In this document: positions 1 to 6,371 of the stretch, one piece after another | Layout of the letters: each line of letters opens with the position of its first letter | Numbering within the stretch: position 1 is the first letter of the stretch | Origin: Candidatus Woesearchaeota archaeon CG10_big_fil_rev_8_21_14_0_10_37_12 | GTDB lineage: Archaea; Nanobdellota; Nanobdellia; Woesearchaeales; ARS49 | Direction of reading: 5' to 3' | DNA: 43,382 nt | NCBI GenBank assembly: GCA_002762795.1 | Contig: PCYA01000012.1 | Coordinates: forward strand, 121,934 to 165,315 | Program-made: the position numbers and the translations under genes | The notes under the pieces: model-generated | Seen by the model: the letters and a program-made list of their open reading frames with translations, nothing else | Told to the model about the DNA's origin: nothing | Databases searched by the model: none

Positions 1-34
1 CATTCACCAAAAAAATGGCTAATTCAAAGTTGCC
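1..34 (+). ncRNA. 3' part of a repeated structured RNA element (copy 1, cut by window edge)
   Basis: The 16 bases at 19-34 (CTAATTCAAAGTTGCC) are identical to 3889-3904, and the preceding bases also resemble that copy (CACCAAAAA then an A-rich run). In the full copies ATTCAAAGTTG is the 3' arm of hairpin B. The 5' arm of this copy would lie upstream of the window, so the fold cannot be tested here. It sits about 155 nt before the AbrB-PhoU gene. Confidence 0.5.
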
Positions 35-81
35 GATAGAAGTAAAAAAGAACTTGTGGTTGCGATATTGTTTGCTTGATC

Positions 82-187
82 GTCCCCAACGTAATGGTTT
101 ATTGCACAAACCTTTTACGACGGCTTTTGCCGCCAGAGCCCGCCACCCGGGTGAAAGCAAACCAAATAGTGTTGGAGTGCAGCTTTC
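82..187 (+). promoter_or_regulatory. candidate structured leader of the first AbrB-PhoU gene
   Basis: This stretch is markedly more GC-rich than its surroundings and can form several stems: CGTAA/TTACG (90-94 with 115-119) continued by GGTTT/AAACC (96-100 with 108-112), a CGGC-TTTT-GCCG hairpin (121-132), the palindrome CACCCGGGTG (144-153), and a possible closing stem CCAAC/GTTGG (86-90 with 171-175). The closing stem ends 12 nt before the start codon. The TATA box is weak (GATATTG near 64-70), so the transcription start is uncertain. The position matches the better-supported structured leader of the paralogue at 8784-8979, but the sequences are not clearly similar apart from AGTGCAG after the last stem. 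Confidence 0.35.
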
Positions 188-1087
188 ATGAAACGTAAAA
201 TAATCAAACAAGGAATAGCAACACTCACAATATCCTTACCTGCAAAATGGACAAAACAATTCAAACTCAACGCAGGCGATGAAGTAGAACTCAGTGAGCA
301 AGGAAAAAACCTAGTTGTAAGCACAGGACAAACTGCAAGACCAGTCAGGGAAACTATTGATTTAAACCAAGCAAAAGGAATGCCAAGACTCGTTACAACC
401 ATGAAATACATCAAAGGATGTGACGAAATTAATGCAAAAATATGCAACAGAGAACAAGCACAACAAGTACAAGAAAGAGTAAGAGCATTACAAGGACTAG
501 AAATAGTAGAACAAACAAAAAATGAGTTATTGATTAAAGACATCACAGAACAAGCAAACGTTCAACTAGACCCCTTAATTAGAAGAGTCTTTCACATGCT
601 CAATACCCTCGGACAAGAATCCTTAACAGCATTCAAACACAAAGAAACAGATGTATCATATCTTGAAGACTTAGAACAAAGCATTAACAGATTTACACAC
701 TTATGTTTACGAACAATTAACAAACAAGGAATGGACAACATATCAAAAACAACAGCAACATACACCATTTGCTTCTTCCTCGAAGCAATTGCAGACGAAT
801 TTAAAGAAGTGCTGCAGTTTACCCGTATTAACAAACTGCAATTATCCAACGCATCTTTAGAAATATACAGCGACTTGCTTTATCATCTCAAACAATTCGA
901 AGAACTATTCTATGATTTTAATTTAGAGAAAGCGAATACAATGGCAAAAACATACGACAAAATATTACATAAAATAAAAACAAACCTAACCAAAAAAACA
1001 CCAAAAGACACTGTTGTATTAATGCACTTCAAAAACATTCTAGAATTCTTGATCTGGGCAATGAATCAAAAACTTGTAAGCGGCTAG
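188..1087 (+). CDS. AbrB-PhoU family regulator (copy 1)
   Basis: The first about 45 residues form an AbrB/SpoVT-type swapped-hairpin DNA-binding domain (pattern KIIKQG...TISLPAKW...LNAGDEVEL). The rest, from about residue 110, is all-helical and matches the PhoU-like domain that archaea commonly fuse to AbrB. Such proteins are annotated as phosphate-uptake or general regulators, but no phosphate transporter is nearby. It is closely paralogous to the protein at 8980-9885 along its full length (both contain IEQTKN, KDIT/KDVT and LxxILRRVF-type blocks). The ATG at 188 is where alignment with the paralogue begins. It faces the large kinase-like membrane protein at 1166-3529, the same arrangement as the second copy. 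Confidence 0.8.
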   Translation: MKRKIIKQGIATLTISLPAKWTKQFKLNAGDEVELSEQGKNLVVSTGQTARPVRETIDLNQAKGMPRLVTTMKYIKGCDEINAKICNREQAQQVQERVRALQGLEIVEQTKNELLIKDITEQANVQLDPLIRRVFHMLNTLGQESLTAFKHKETDVSYLEDLEQSINRFTHLCLRTINKQGMDNISKTTATYTICFFLEAIADEFKEVLQFTRINKLQLSNASLEIYSDLLYHLKQFEELFYDFNLEKANTMAKTYDKILHKIKTNLTKKTPKDTVVLMHFKNILEFLIWAMNQKLVSG

Positions 1088-1158
1088 TGGTAGACCGTAG
1101 TAGGTAAGAAGTCAGAGATATTAAGTAAGAAGTAAAGAGTGGAAGATTAGAGTAATAA
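1088..1158. repeat. purine-rich degenerate repeat between convergent genes
   Basis: The spacer consists of degenerate units of the type GTAAGAAGT/AAGAGT, with no ORF. It starts with TAGTGGTA at the stop codon, as does the spacer after the second AbrB-PhoU gene (9883-9935). Confidence 0.4.
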
Positions 1159-1165
1159 CGAACTT

Positions 1166-3529
1166 TTATTTAATTCCAAGATACGTTGTTTCAGGTGGAA
1201 CACTTTGTTTTTCAGGTTCTCTTGTCCATCTTGCTTCTCTCTCCACAATCACAACTTTTACTTCTTTCAAATCAGCAAAATCAATACCTCGAATAATTCC
1301 TCTTGTTTCATCACAATCATTTGTAAACTCAAAACCACGATCAGTCCAAACACGATGACAAGGTATGCCAGTCATATCATCATAATAAATACCGCGCAAC
1401 ACATCATTCGCAAAAATTTCGCCCATTGAAAACAAATCTTCGTTTGAGTCGCCTTTTCTAGCATAAAATGCAATAAGCGCATCCTTCAATGCAAGACCAT
1501 CTAAAACAGCATCAACATTTACAGCATATCTAAGTTCAGAACCTTTACCAATACGACCAGTAATTTCAGGATTTTCTGAGTAAGAATACAAATACCTTAC
1601 AAGCTCCTGAACCTCTGAAAGACGAGACTCATCAAGAACTCTATAACCGGCTCTGAACTGATCCCTAAAACTCCCAAGCAATTCAACACCTTGCTCTAAA
1701 TTCTCATGCATATCAACAGAAACAAACCTTCCAAAACGACCACCAATATCTCCCATTTCAAAATAATTCACATCTTTATACAATGGACAATTATTTTCAC
1801 TACTACTCATACCATAATTTCTATTAACCTGGAACACTCTCCTTACAAAGTTATCAGTAAATCCAAATTTCTTAGTAATTTCATCAACAAACGGATCATC
1901 AGCTGGAAGCAATCTATTCGGTCCAGTACCACCATACGCAGTATAATACACCTTCTCACTACCAAATGGTTTGCCAGCATGATAATTCTGATGCGTATTA
2001 ATCGCAGTTATAGCCATACTAAAATTCTCACCAATTCTGTTACAATAATATTCATACTCATCTGATTTTTCCTTACTCTGAATACGATCTTCTAACCTTC
2101 TTACCTTCTCTGCATCAGCACCAAACTGAACAGGAATTTTCTCAACAGCTCTTGCAAAATAATTCCTTACTCTTTGCACGTTATCAGTTGCAGCAACAGC
2201 AACAGTAGCAACTGCAACAAGACCAGCAGCAACAGCAGGCAAAATCCATCTTCTTTTGTGAGCAGTAATTTCAGCAGGTCTCAAGTGAGCTCTAAGCTTT
2301 GCAAGCTCATCATCAACAGACAATGCGGCAATTGCAGCTTCTTCCAAAGAAGGAACATCAACACTACTACTCATTTGCAAATCAACATCGTATTCTTCCC
2401 GCAGCTTATGATATGTGTTATTATCTAACTCCATCATGCCTTTGCTTGTAAAATAAGAACTGTACGCCTGAACAATATCGGCATCAATTACTCCCTGTTC
2501 GGAAACGCGCTGTAACAAACGCAATCCTTTATTGTACGAAACATTTGCCAAATGATTGCCATCTTCAGTTCCCAAATGTTTCACATGACGCGCAGCACTA
2601 AAAACTCTTTTACGAACTTCATTTAACCAGAAACGATGCCTTGCATCATTTTCTGAAACGCCATAACGTGATTGCAGCTCAACAACTTTCTGCATAACCT
2701 GTTCTTCTTCATCACGATTTAATCTTGCTTTTGAAACTAATTTTCCAACACCAAGCTCAACATATCCATTTTCAATAGTTTCCAAATCAGCAAACTCAAT
2801 TTTACCATCAGCATGAATTGCGACATTTCCAGGAAGTAAATCGCTATAGATAACCCGCTTTTGCCCACTATATAATTCATTAAAAACAGGAGCAACCGCT
2901 CCAACAAGTTCAGCTCCATTCGCATTCAACATGTTTTGCAACGCTATTACAGGATTGCATAATGCAGGAAACTCTACTTTTTTTTCTGTCAGCTTATCAG
3001 ACAAATCAAAATATGCTTCAATCACTCTATTAAGCAAGGAAATTTTTCCTTCAGAATCAAGCACAGGAATAAGCGTATCAATCCATCGTCCATTAATAAC
3101 AGGAATAATAACTGTTTGCTCACTATCACTTTTGAACTCAAGTGCAGAAACCATATGCTCAAGTGAACTGCCTCGTAATGCTTCAGCAACTCTCTCCTGA
3201 TTTTTTACTGTATTATCATATGATTTTTTATCACCAAATCTTTTCACAAAATGAGTAATTGTAGACTCTCCTTTCGTATCAAGACGAACTTCTGCGCGCG
3301 CAACATAACCGCCAGTTCTTGTATGTTTTGTTGGCTGTTCAATTGGTTCACAGTGAATTGTTAATGCATTTGTTCCCGCGCGCTCCAACGCAGCATTCAT
3401 TTGAGTTACCACAGCAGGAGCAAGCTTCCCAGTAACTGCAAGTGATTCAAGCTGAGGAAGAATAACTCTTTCTAAATATTTTGACCAATCATTGCCAAGT
3501 AAGGTTTGGAGGTTTAGATTAACACTCAT
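1166..3529 (-). CDS. membrane-anchored protein with APH/choline-kinase-like fold (copy 1)
   Basis: Residues are counted from the ATG at 3529 (787 aa), chosen because GGAGGT lies 6 nt before it. The N-terminal half resembles aminoglycoside-phosphotransferase/choline-kinase folds: a candidate ATP-binding lysine at K96 (FVKRF), the catalytic-loop motif YSDLLPGN (D230, N235) where HGDxxxxN is usual, and the metal-binding FADLE (D248). One hydrophobic helix (about 427-448, flanked by HKRR) anchors it, leaving about 340 C-terminal residues on the other side of the membrane. That C-terminal region is not recognised. The His-to-Tyr change in the catalytic loop makes activity uncertain. It is convergent with the AbrB-PhoU gene and is translationally coupled to the small AbrB-like gene just upstream. 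The protein at 9940-12021 has the same architecture. Confidence 0.6.
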   Translation of the reverse strand: MSVNLNLQTLLGNDWSKYLERVILPQLESLAVTGKLAPAVVTQMNAALERAGTNALTIHCEPIEQPTKHTRTGGYVARAEVRLDTKGESTITHFVKRFGDKKSYDNTVKNQERVAEALRGSSLEHMVSALEFKSDSEQTVIIPVINGRWIDTLIPVLDSEGKISLLNRVIEAYFDLSDKLTEKKVEFPALCNPVIALQNMLNANGAELVGAVAPVFNELYSGQKRVIYSDLLPGNVAIHADGKIEFADLETIENGYVELGVGKLVSKARLNRDEEEQVMQKVVELQSRYGVSENDARHRFWLNEVRKRVFSAARHVKHLGTEDGNHLANVSYNKGLRLLQRVSEQGVIDADIVQAYSSYFTSKGMMELDNNTYHKLREEYDVDLQMSSSVDVPSLEEAAIAALSVDDELAKLRAHLRPAEITAHKRRWILPAVAAGLVAVATVAVAATDNVQRVRNYFARAVEKIPVQFGADAEKVRRLEDRIQSKEKSDEYEYYCNRIGENFSMAITAINTHQNYHAGKPFGSEKVYYTAYGGTGPNRLLPADDPFVDEITKKFGFTDNFVRRVFQVNRNYGMSSSENNCPLYKDVNYFEMGDIGGRFGRFVSVDMHENLEQGVELLGSFRDQFRAGYRVLDESRLSEVQELVRYLYSYSENPEITGRIGKGSELRYAVNVDAVLDGLALKDALIAFYARKGDSNEDLFSMGEIFANDVLRGIYYDDMTGIPCHRVWTDRGFEFTNDCDETRGIIRGIDFADLKEVKVVIVEREARWTREPEKQSVPPETTYLGIK

Positions 3530-3671
3530 TTGGAACCTCCAAAATATCAATAGTTAATTTAACCACTGTTTTTGGCTTCAAATGTTTTTCAAGAATTCTC
3601 GGAACTACAATAATTGCCTGAGAACCATGCTTTGCTATCTTCTTTGTAATCACAAACTGCTTCACTGTCAT
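3519..3671 (-). CDS. 50-residue AbrB-like small protein, coupled to the kinase-like gene
   Basis: A complete 50-codon ORF reads MTVKQFVITKKIAKHGSQAI and continues with IPR-like and LKPKTVV segments, typical of a single AbrB/MazE swapped-hairpin DNA-binding domain. A TATA box (TATTTATA on the plus strand, 3689-3696) lies about 20-27 nt before its ATG, so the message is probably leaderless. Its last codons contain the GGAGGT ribosome-binding site of the next gene, and its stop codon lies 11 nt inside that gene, so translation of the two is probably coupled. It may act as an autoregulator. A short ORF in the same position precedes the lipoprotein at 7481-8593. Confidence 0.6.
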   Translation of the reverse strand: MTVKQFVITKKIAKHGSQAIIVVPRILEKHLKPKTVVKLTIDILEVPNEC

Positions 3672-3686
3672 CACTAACCTTTATGT

Positions 3687-3702
3687 AGTATTTATACATA
3701 AA
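3687..3702 (-). promoter_or_regulatory. TATA box of the small AbrB-like gene and kinase-like gene
   Basis: Read on the minus strand, TATAAATACT is centred about 20-25 nt before the expected leaderless start at 3671. This is the only good TATA box before the operon. Confidence 0.5.
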
Positions 3703-3715
3703 TTATTTAGAATTT

Positions 3716-3725
3716 GTTTATAAAT
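3716..3725 (+). promoter_or_regulatory. possible TATA box for the structured RNA element
   Basis: GTTTATAAAT lies where a promoter would start a transcript at about 3746, upstream of both hairpins of the repeated RNA element. No protein start with support follows at that distance. Confidence 0.4.
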
Positions 3726-3769
3726 GTTGTGATTTTTTAGCTTTGTTTTGGATTATTCAGGTTATTTCT

Positions 3770-3904
3770 TTGATTTTTTAGTTAAGGAAATTTTGAAAAA
3801 CTATAAAATTAAGTCAAAATTTCCTAAGCCAACTTTGAATATCGACGATAAAAATAATAAGGCGTTCACGCCAAGCACCAAAAACAGACTAATTCAAAGT
3901 TGCC
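3770..3904 (+). ncRNA. repeated structured RNA element (copy 2)
   Basis: This copy contains two strong hairpins. Hairpin A pairs AGGAAATTTTGA (3785-3796) with TCAAAATTTCCT (3814-3825), 12 bp. Hairpin B pairs CAACTTTGAAT (3830-3840) with ATTCAAAGTTG (3892-3902), 11 bp, and has a small GGCGT/ACGCC stem (3861-3872) in its loop. Directly after the 5' arm of B comes ATCGACGATAAAA. The copy at 28960-29094 shares AGTTxAGxAAATxTT before hairpin A, an ATAA-TTAA loop, and ACTTTGAAT plus TCGACGGTAAAA in B. Hairpin A carries a G-C pair here where the other copy has C-G. A transcript from about 3746 would be about 160 nt. It resembles no RNA family I recognise. Confidence 0.55.
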
Positions 3905-3924
3905 TTAAGGTACATTCAAACAAA

Positions 3925-3961
3925 AAATATAAATACTAGATGTGCTTAGTAATATTTACTA
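3925..3961 (+). promoter_or_regulatory. promoter and candidate operator of the first VapBC pair
   Basis: AAATATAAATAC (3926-3937) is a TATA box about 30 nt before the ATG at 3961, so the mRNA is probably leaderless. A perfect palindrome, TAGTAA-TAT-TTACTA (3947-3961), covers the presumed transcription start. Autorepression by the AbrB antitoxin is the expected mode for VapBC and fits this position. Confidence 0.55.
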
Positions 3962-4203
3962 TGGGAATATCGAAAATAACACGAAATTATCAAGTAACAT
4001 TACCAAAAGATATCAGAGAAATCAAAGACTTAAACGTAGGAGATAAAGTATTGTTCGTCTTAGAAGGAGATAAAATTGACTTAGTTAAAATGAGCAAAGA
4101 CATTATAACAAAAACAGCCGGTTTGTGGGCAGACTTAGCAGAAACTGGAGTTGAATATGAACAAAGAATGCGCAAGGGGTGGAAAAAACGCCAATTGTTA
4201 TAG
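3961..4203 (+). CDS. vapB: AbrB-type antitoxin (VapB-like)
   Basis: This 80-residue protein starts at the second ATG (MGISKITRNYQVTLPKDIRE), which suits the TATA spacing. The N-terminal domain is a classic AbrB/SpoVT swapped hairpin (NYQVTLPKDIR...LNVGDKVLF). The C-terminal tail (LWADLAETGVEYEQRMRKGW) would bind the toxin. The stop lies 25 nt inside the PIN-domain gene, so they form one coupled operon. It probably represses its own promoter through the palindrome at 3947-3961. Confidence 0.8.
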   Translation: MGISKITRNYQVTLPKDIREIKDLNVGDKVLFVLEGDKIDLVKMSKDIITKTAGLWADLAETGVEYEQRMRKGWKKRQLL

Positions 4204-4565
4204 ACACGAATATTTTCATAGATCACTTGCGAAATTACGCCCCTTCAGTACAATTCTTTAACTCTCTTGCAGAACGCGAAGACATTTATTTTTCAGCAAT
4301 TACAGAAACTGAACTTATTGCAGGAAAACACAACAATGACAAACAAAAAAGAGAACAACTCTTACATTTTCTTCACAGATGGAACAAAGTAATTCTTACA
4401 AACCAACTCGCATTACGTGCAGGAGACATCAGCAGAGAATATAACTTGGATGTTCCTGACGCAATCATTGCAGCAACAGCCACATCTCAAAATGCAACAC
4501 TACTAACAAAAAACATTAAAGATTTCAGAAAAGTTAAATCACTCACAGTGCAAGAACCTTACTAA
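4179..4565 (+). CDS. vapC: PIN-domain ribonuclease toxin (VapC-like)
   Basis: This 128-residue PIN-domain protein carries the acidic residues of the family: IDTNIF near the N-terminus (first Asp), the TETEL glutamate near residue 47, and DVPDAIIAATA with the C-terminal Asp, followed by LLTKNIKDF. VapC toxins are Mg-dependent RNases that cut tRNA or rRNA and are held inactive by the cognate VapB. The start is a GTG at 4179, preceded by AAGGGG in the overlapping antitoxin gene. Confidence 0.85.
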   Translation: MEKTPIVIDTNIFIDHLRNYAPSVQFFNSLAEREDIYFSAITETELIAGKHNNDKQKREQLLHFLHRWNKVILTNQLALRAGDISREYNLDVPDAIIAATATSQNATLLTKNIKDFRKVKSLTVQEPY

Positions 4566-4568
4566 AAC

Positions 4569-4643
4569 TCACCCATCAATAGACCAAATATCTCTACAAG
4601 AATACCTTTTCTGACTAACCTTCACTTGCATCCGCGTACCCAC
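4569..4643 (-). pseudogene. 5' fragment duplicated from the gene at 5316-6143
   Basis: The 47 bases 4611-4657 match 6111-6157 with three differences, covering the ribosome-binding segment and first 12 codons of the unrecognised gene at 5316-6143. Here the frame (GTG start at 4643, VGTRMQVKVSQ) continues for 24 codons with declining similarity and stops at 4569. It sits just downstream of the 4682-5266 gene and looks like a remnant of a third, lost paralogue or of a partial duplication. Confidence 0.6.
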
Positions 4644-4681
4644 TTTAATTCAACTCCGCAACAATTACATCGTAACGTTTT

Positions 4682-5266
4682 TTATTCATCTTCACGTACC
4701 TTTCCTGTAACACGCGCGACTAAATCATTAGACGGCAAATAACGCCACTCGCTTTTTTCTAAATCAAAGTAATGTGCAGTTCCTGGTTTTTCGAGCTGCT
4801 CATAAGAGCCTTGCCAACAATATTCTAATTCAGGCTCATTAAAACGCCGATTTTTTGTTACGAGAAAAAGATTCTGCGCAAAAACTGTAGCGTAACTCAA
4901 CGAAACAGGAGGCTCAGGAACAATAACAAGTCCTGTACGATCCCTCTTTTCAACACAACTCACAAGACCATAAAGTTGGTTAGCTTCATAACTCACAAGA
5001 CCATAACGTTGCCTAAGCATATACTCCTCGTGCAGATCTCTTCTTTTCAGAAAATCCATTAAAAGGATTTTATCATCAAGAGGTACATGATCTTTCAACT
5101 CAAATGCGTTGCTAAAACCAAGACCTGCACACGTAACCATTCCTGTGTTTTTTGTGCGCCAAGGCCTTACAATTGGAAACGACTCCCCAAGATGTTTAAG
5201 CGCATCGTCTTCTCTCTTTCTTCTCGTTCCAGTGAACCCATTCACAAGATATACATGTTCAATCAT
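4682..5266 (-). CDS. hypothetical protein, 194 aa
   Basis: I do not recognise this protein. It has no signal peptide or membrane segment and appears soluble. A short internal repeat is visible (RYGLVSYE then LYGLVSCVE about residues 87-105). The start is ATG at 5266 with GAGGAAG just upstream. An overlapping six-codon ORF (MSEEEL) starts at 5283, and its first 14 bases (ATGAGTGAGGAAGA) recur at the start of the 27-codon ORF at 6251-6334. It follows the gene at 5316-6143 on the same strand and is probably co-transcribed with it. Confidence 0.6.
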   Translation of the reverse strand: MIEHVYLVNGFTGTRRKREDDALKHLGESFPIVRPWRTKNTGMVTCAGLGFSNAFELKDHVPLDDKILLMDFLKRRDLHEEYMLRQRYGLVSYEANQLYGLVSCVEKRDRTGLVIVPEPPVSLSYATVFAQNLFLVTKNRRFNEPELEYCWQGSYEQLEKPGTAHYFDLEKSEWRYLPSNDLVARVTGKVREDE

Positions 5267-5315
5267 AATTCTTCCTCACTCATAAAAACAAAAATAAAGA
5301 AAAACACGCCCCATT

Positions 5316-6143
5316 TTAGTTTAAAACCTCAAGAACTTTTGCCTTCAGAATCGCAGCTTCAGCATGTTTCAATTCATAAATCCTATCAACCTTGAGGAAG
5401 TTATCATAATTAAATATTACAAGATCCTCGCGATGACTTTCTTGTTCTGAATAAGGATACGGAAGTTCTCTGATTTGTAAAATATTTACACGACCTATAT
5501 CTTCGTCGTAGTTGATTCCATACTTGTTTGGTTTTTTATCAAACCTCACTTGCGCTTCAATACCTGGAGCATGGTTAATACTATTTGGTTTTTTGTATAC
5601 CTTCATCCAATGAGTTGTAGGATCCCAATCAACACAAAAACCATGTTGAATAAAACGAGTCGCTTTTGCACGCTTGTACGTTTCCCACAAATTGTTAGGA
5701 TCACAATATTTTTCAGCAAGAGTTTCAAGAGGAGCACGAACTTCAACAACTGCCAAATTATCTTTAATATGTTCTTTTTCAAACGTATTCCTATAAACCT
5801 CAACATCCCATCTCGGACGATCGTCCATAGAACCACCATTAACATTAACTAAGAATAAATTGTAAACAAAATTCAGATCTGGATTAAGACCCATATCGGA
5901 CATTGGTTCAAAACCGCCAGGATCAGTTGCACAAAGAAAAGAAGCAACCTTACCAGACCTGCCCGCTTTATAATTTCCTCCAGACAAATAAAACGCTTCT
6001 GCAAGCTTAGCTAATGCTTCTTCTGGAGCACCATGATCATGATTATACAACATCACTTCATCAAGTAAATGAAAACGATTACCTTCACCATCACTACACG
6101 TCAACCCTTCCTGACTAATCTTCACTTGCATCCGCGTACCCAT
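5316..6143 (-). CDS. hypothetical protein, 275 aa
   Basis: I do not recognise this protein. It is soluble, mixed alpha/beta in appearance, and includes VDWDPTTHWMKVYKK and a C-terminal helix rich in Ala/Lys/Leu. The start at 6143 (MGTRMQVKIS) is preceded by GGAG with a 10-nt spacer. An alternative ATG four codons further in is possible. The leader segment GGAGTTGAATTAA before it occurs three times in 1.6 kb (4645-4657, 6145-6157, 6251-6263). It seems to form a minus-strand operon with small ORFs upstream and the 194-aa gene downstream. Confidence 0.6.
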   Translation of the reverse strand: MGTRMQVKISQEGLTCSDGEGNRFHLLDEVMLYNHDHGAPEEALAKLAEAFYLSGGNYKAGRSGKVASFLCATDPGGFEPMSDMGLNPDLNFVYNLFLVNVNGGSMDDRPRWDVEVYRNTFEKEHIKDNLAVVEVRAPLETLAEKYCDPNNLWETYKRAKATRFIQHGFCVDWDPTTHWMKVYKKPNSINHAPGIEAQVRFDKKPNKYGINYDEDIGRVNILQIRELPYPYSEQESHREDLVIFNYDNFLKVDRIYELKHAEAAILKAKVLEVLN

Positions 6144-6157
6144 CTTAATTCAACTCC
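6111..6157. repeat. 47-bp direct repeat (partner at 4611-4657)
   Basis: CTGACTAA(T/C)CTTCACTTG and the following bases through TTAATTCAACTCC are shared with 4611-4657, with three mismatches over 47 bp. It contains the start codon and ribosome-binding region of the 275-aa gene. Confidence 0.8.
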
Positions 6158-6248
6158 AAGATATTATGTGTTGTTTTGCTATGTGGTTTATAAAACTTTC
6201 TTCTTTTATCATCTGGCAGTAATGACTTTTTTTGTGGAATGCTATCAT
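6150..6248 (-). CDS. possible 32-residue small ORF
   Basis: This ORF starts at an ATG with AAGGAG 10-13 nt upstream and ends inside the ribosome-binding segment of the 275-aa gene, an arrangement suggesting translational coupling. The predicted peptide (MIAFHKKSHYCQMIKEE...) has no recognisable domain. It could be a degenerate gene remnant rather than a functional small protein. Confidence 0.25.
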   Translation of the reverse strand: MIAFHKKSHYCQMIKEESFINHIAKQHIISWS

Positions 6249-6250
6249 TT

Positions 6251-6334
6251 TTAATTCAACTCCTTAAGAATTGCGTTGTAGAGTACTCTAGCGTTTAGAT
6301 GTTTGTTTAGTTCATTTCTGTCTTCCTCACTCAT
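6251..6334 (-). CDS. possible 27-residue small ORF
   Basis: This short charged ORF begins MSEEDRNELNKHLN and ends ILKELN, with GGTGG 5 nt before its ATG. Its end faintly resembles the C-terminus of the 275-aa protein (KAKVLEVLN), so it may be a residue of a duplicated gene. Its last codons include the AAGGAG before the next small ORF. Confidence 0.25.
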   Translation of the reverse strand: MSEEDRNELNKHLNARVLYNAILKELN

Positions 6335-6371
6335 TTCGCCACCAAAAAAATTTGAAAATAAAAAAATAAAA

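Noticed and set aside
1205-3200. Several open frames on the plus strand antisense to the kinase-like gene
   Set aside because: Their composition (rich in Thr, Asn, Ile, Ser) is typical of antisense frames in this biased sequence, and the opposite strand encodes a continuous protein with family motifs.
3748-3939. 63-codon plus-strand ORF between the AbrB-like and VapB genes
   Set aside because: It starts at TTG without a ribosome-binding site and its codons are the two arms and loops of the structured RNA element. The palindromes explain the sequence better than a protein.
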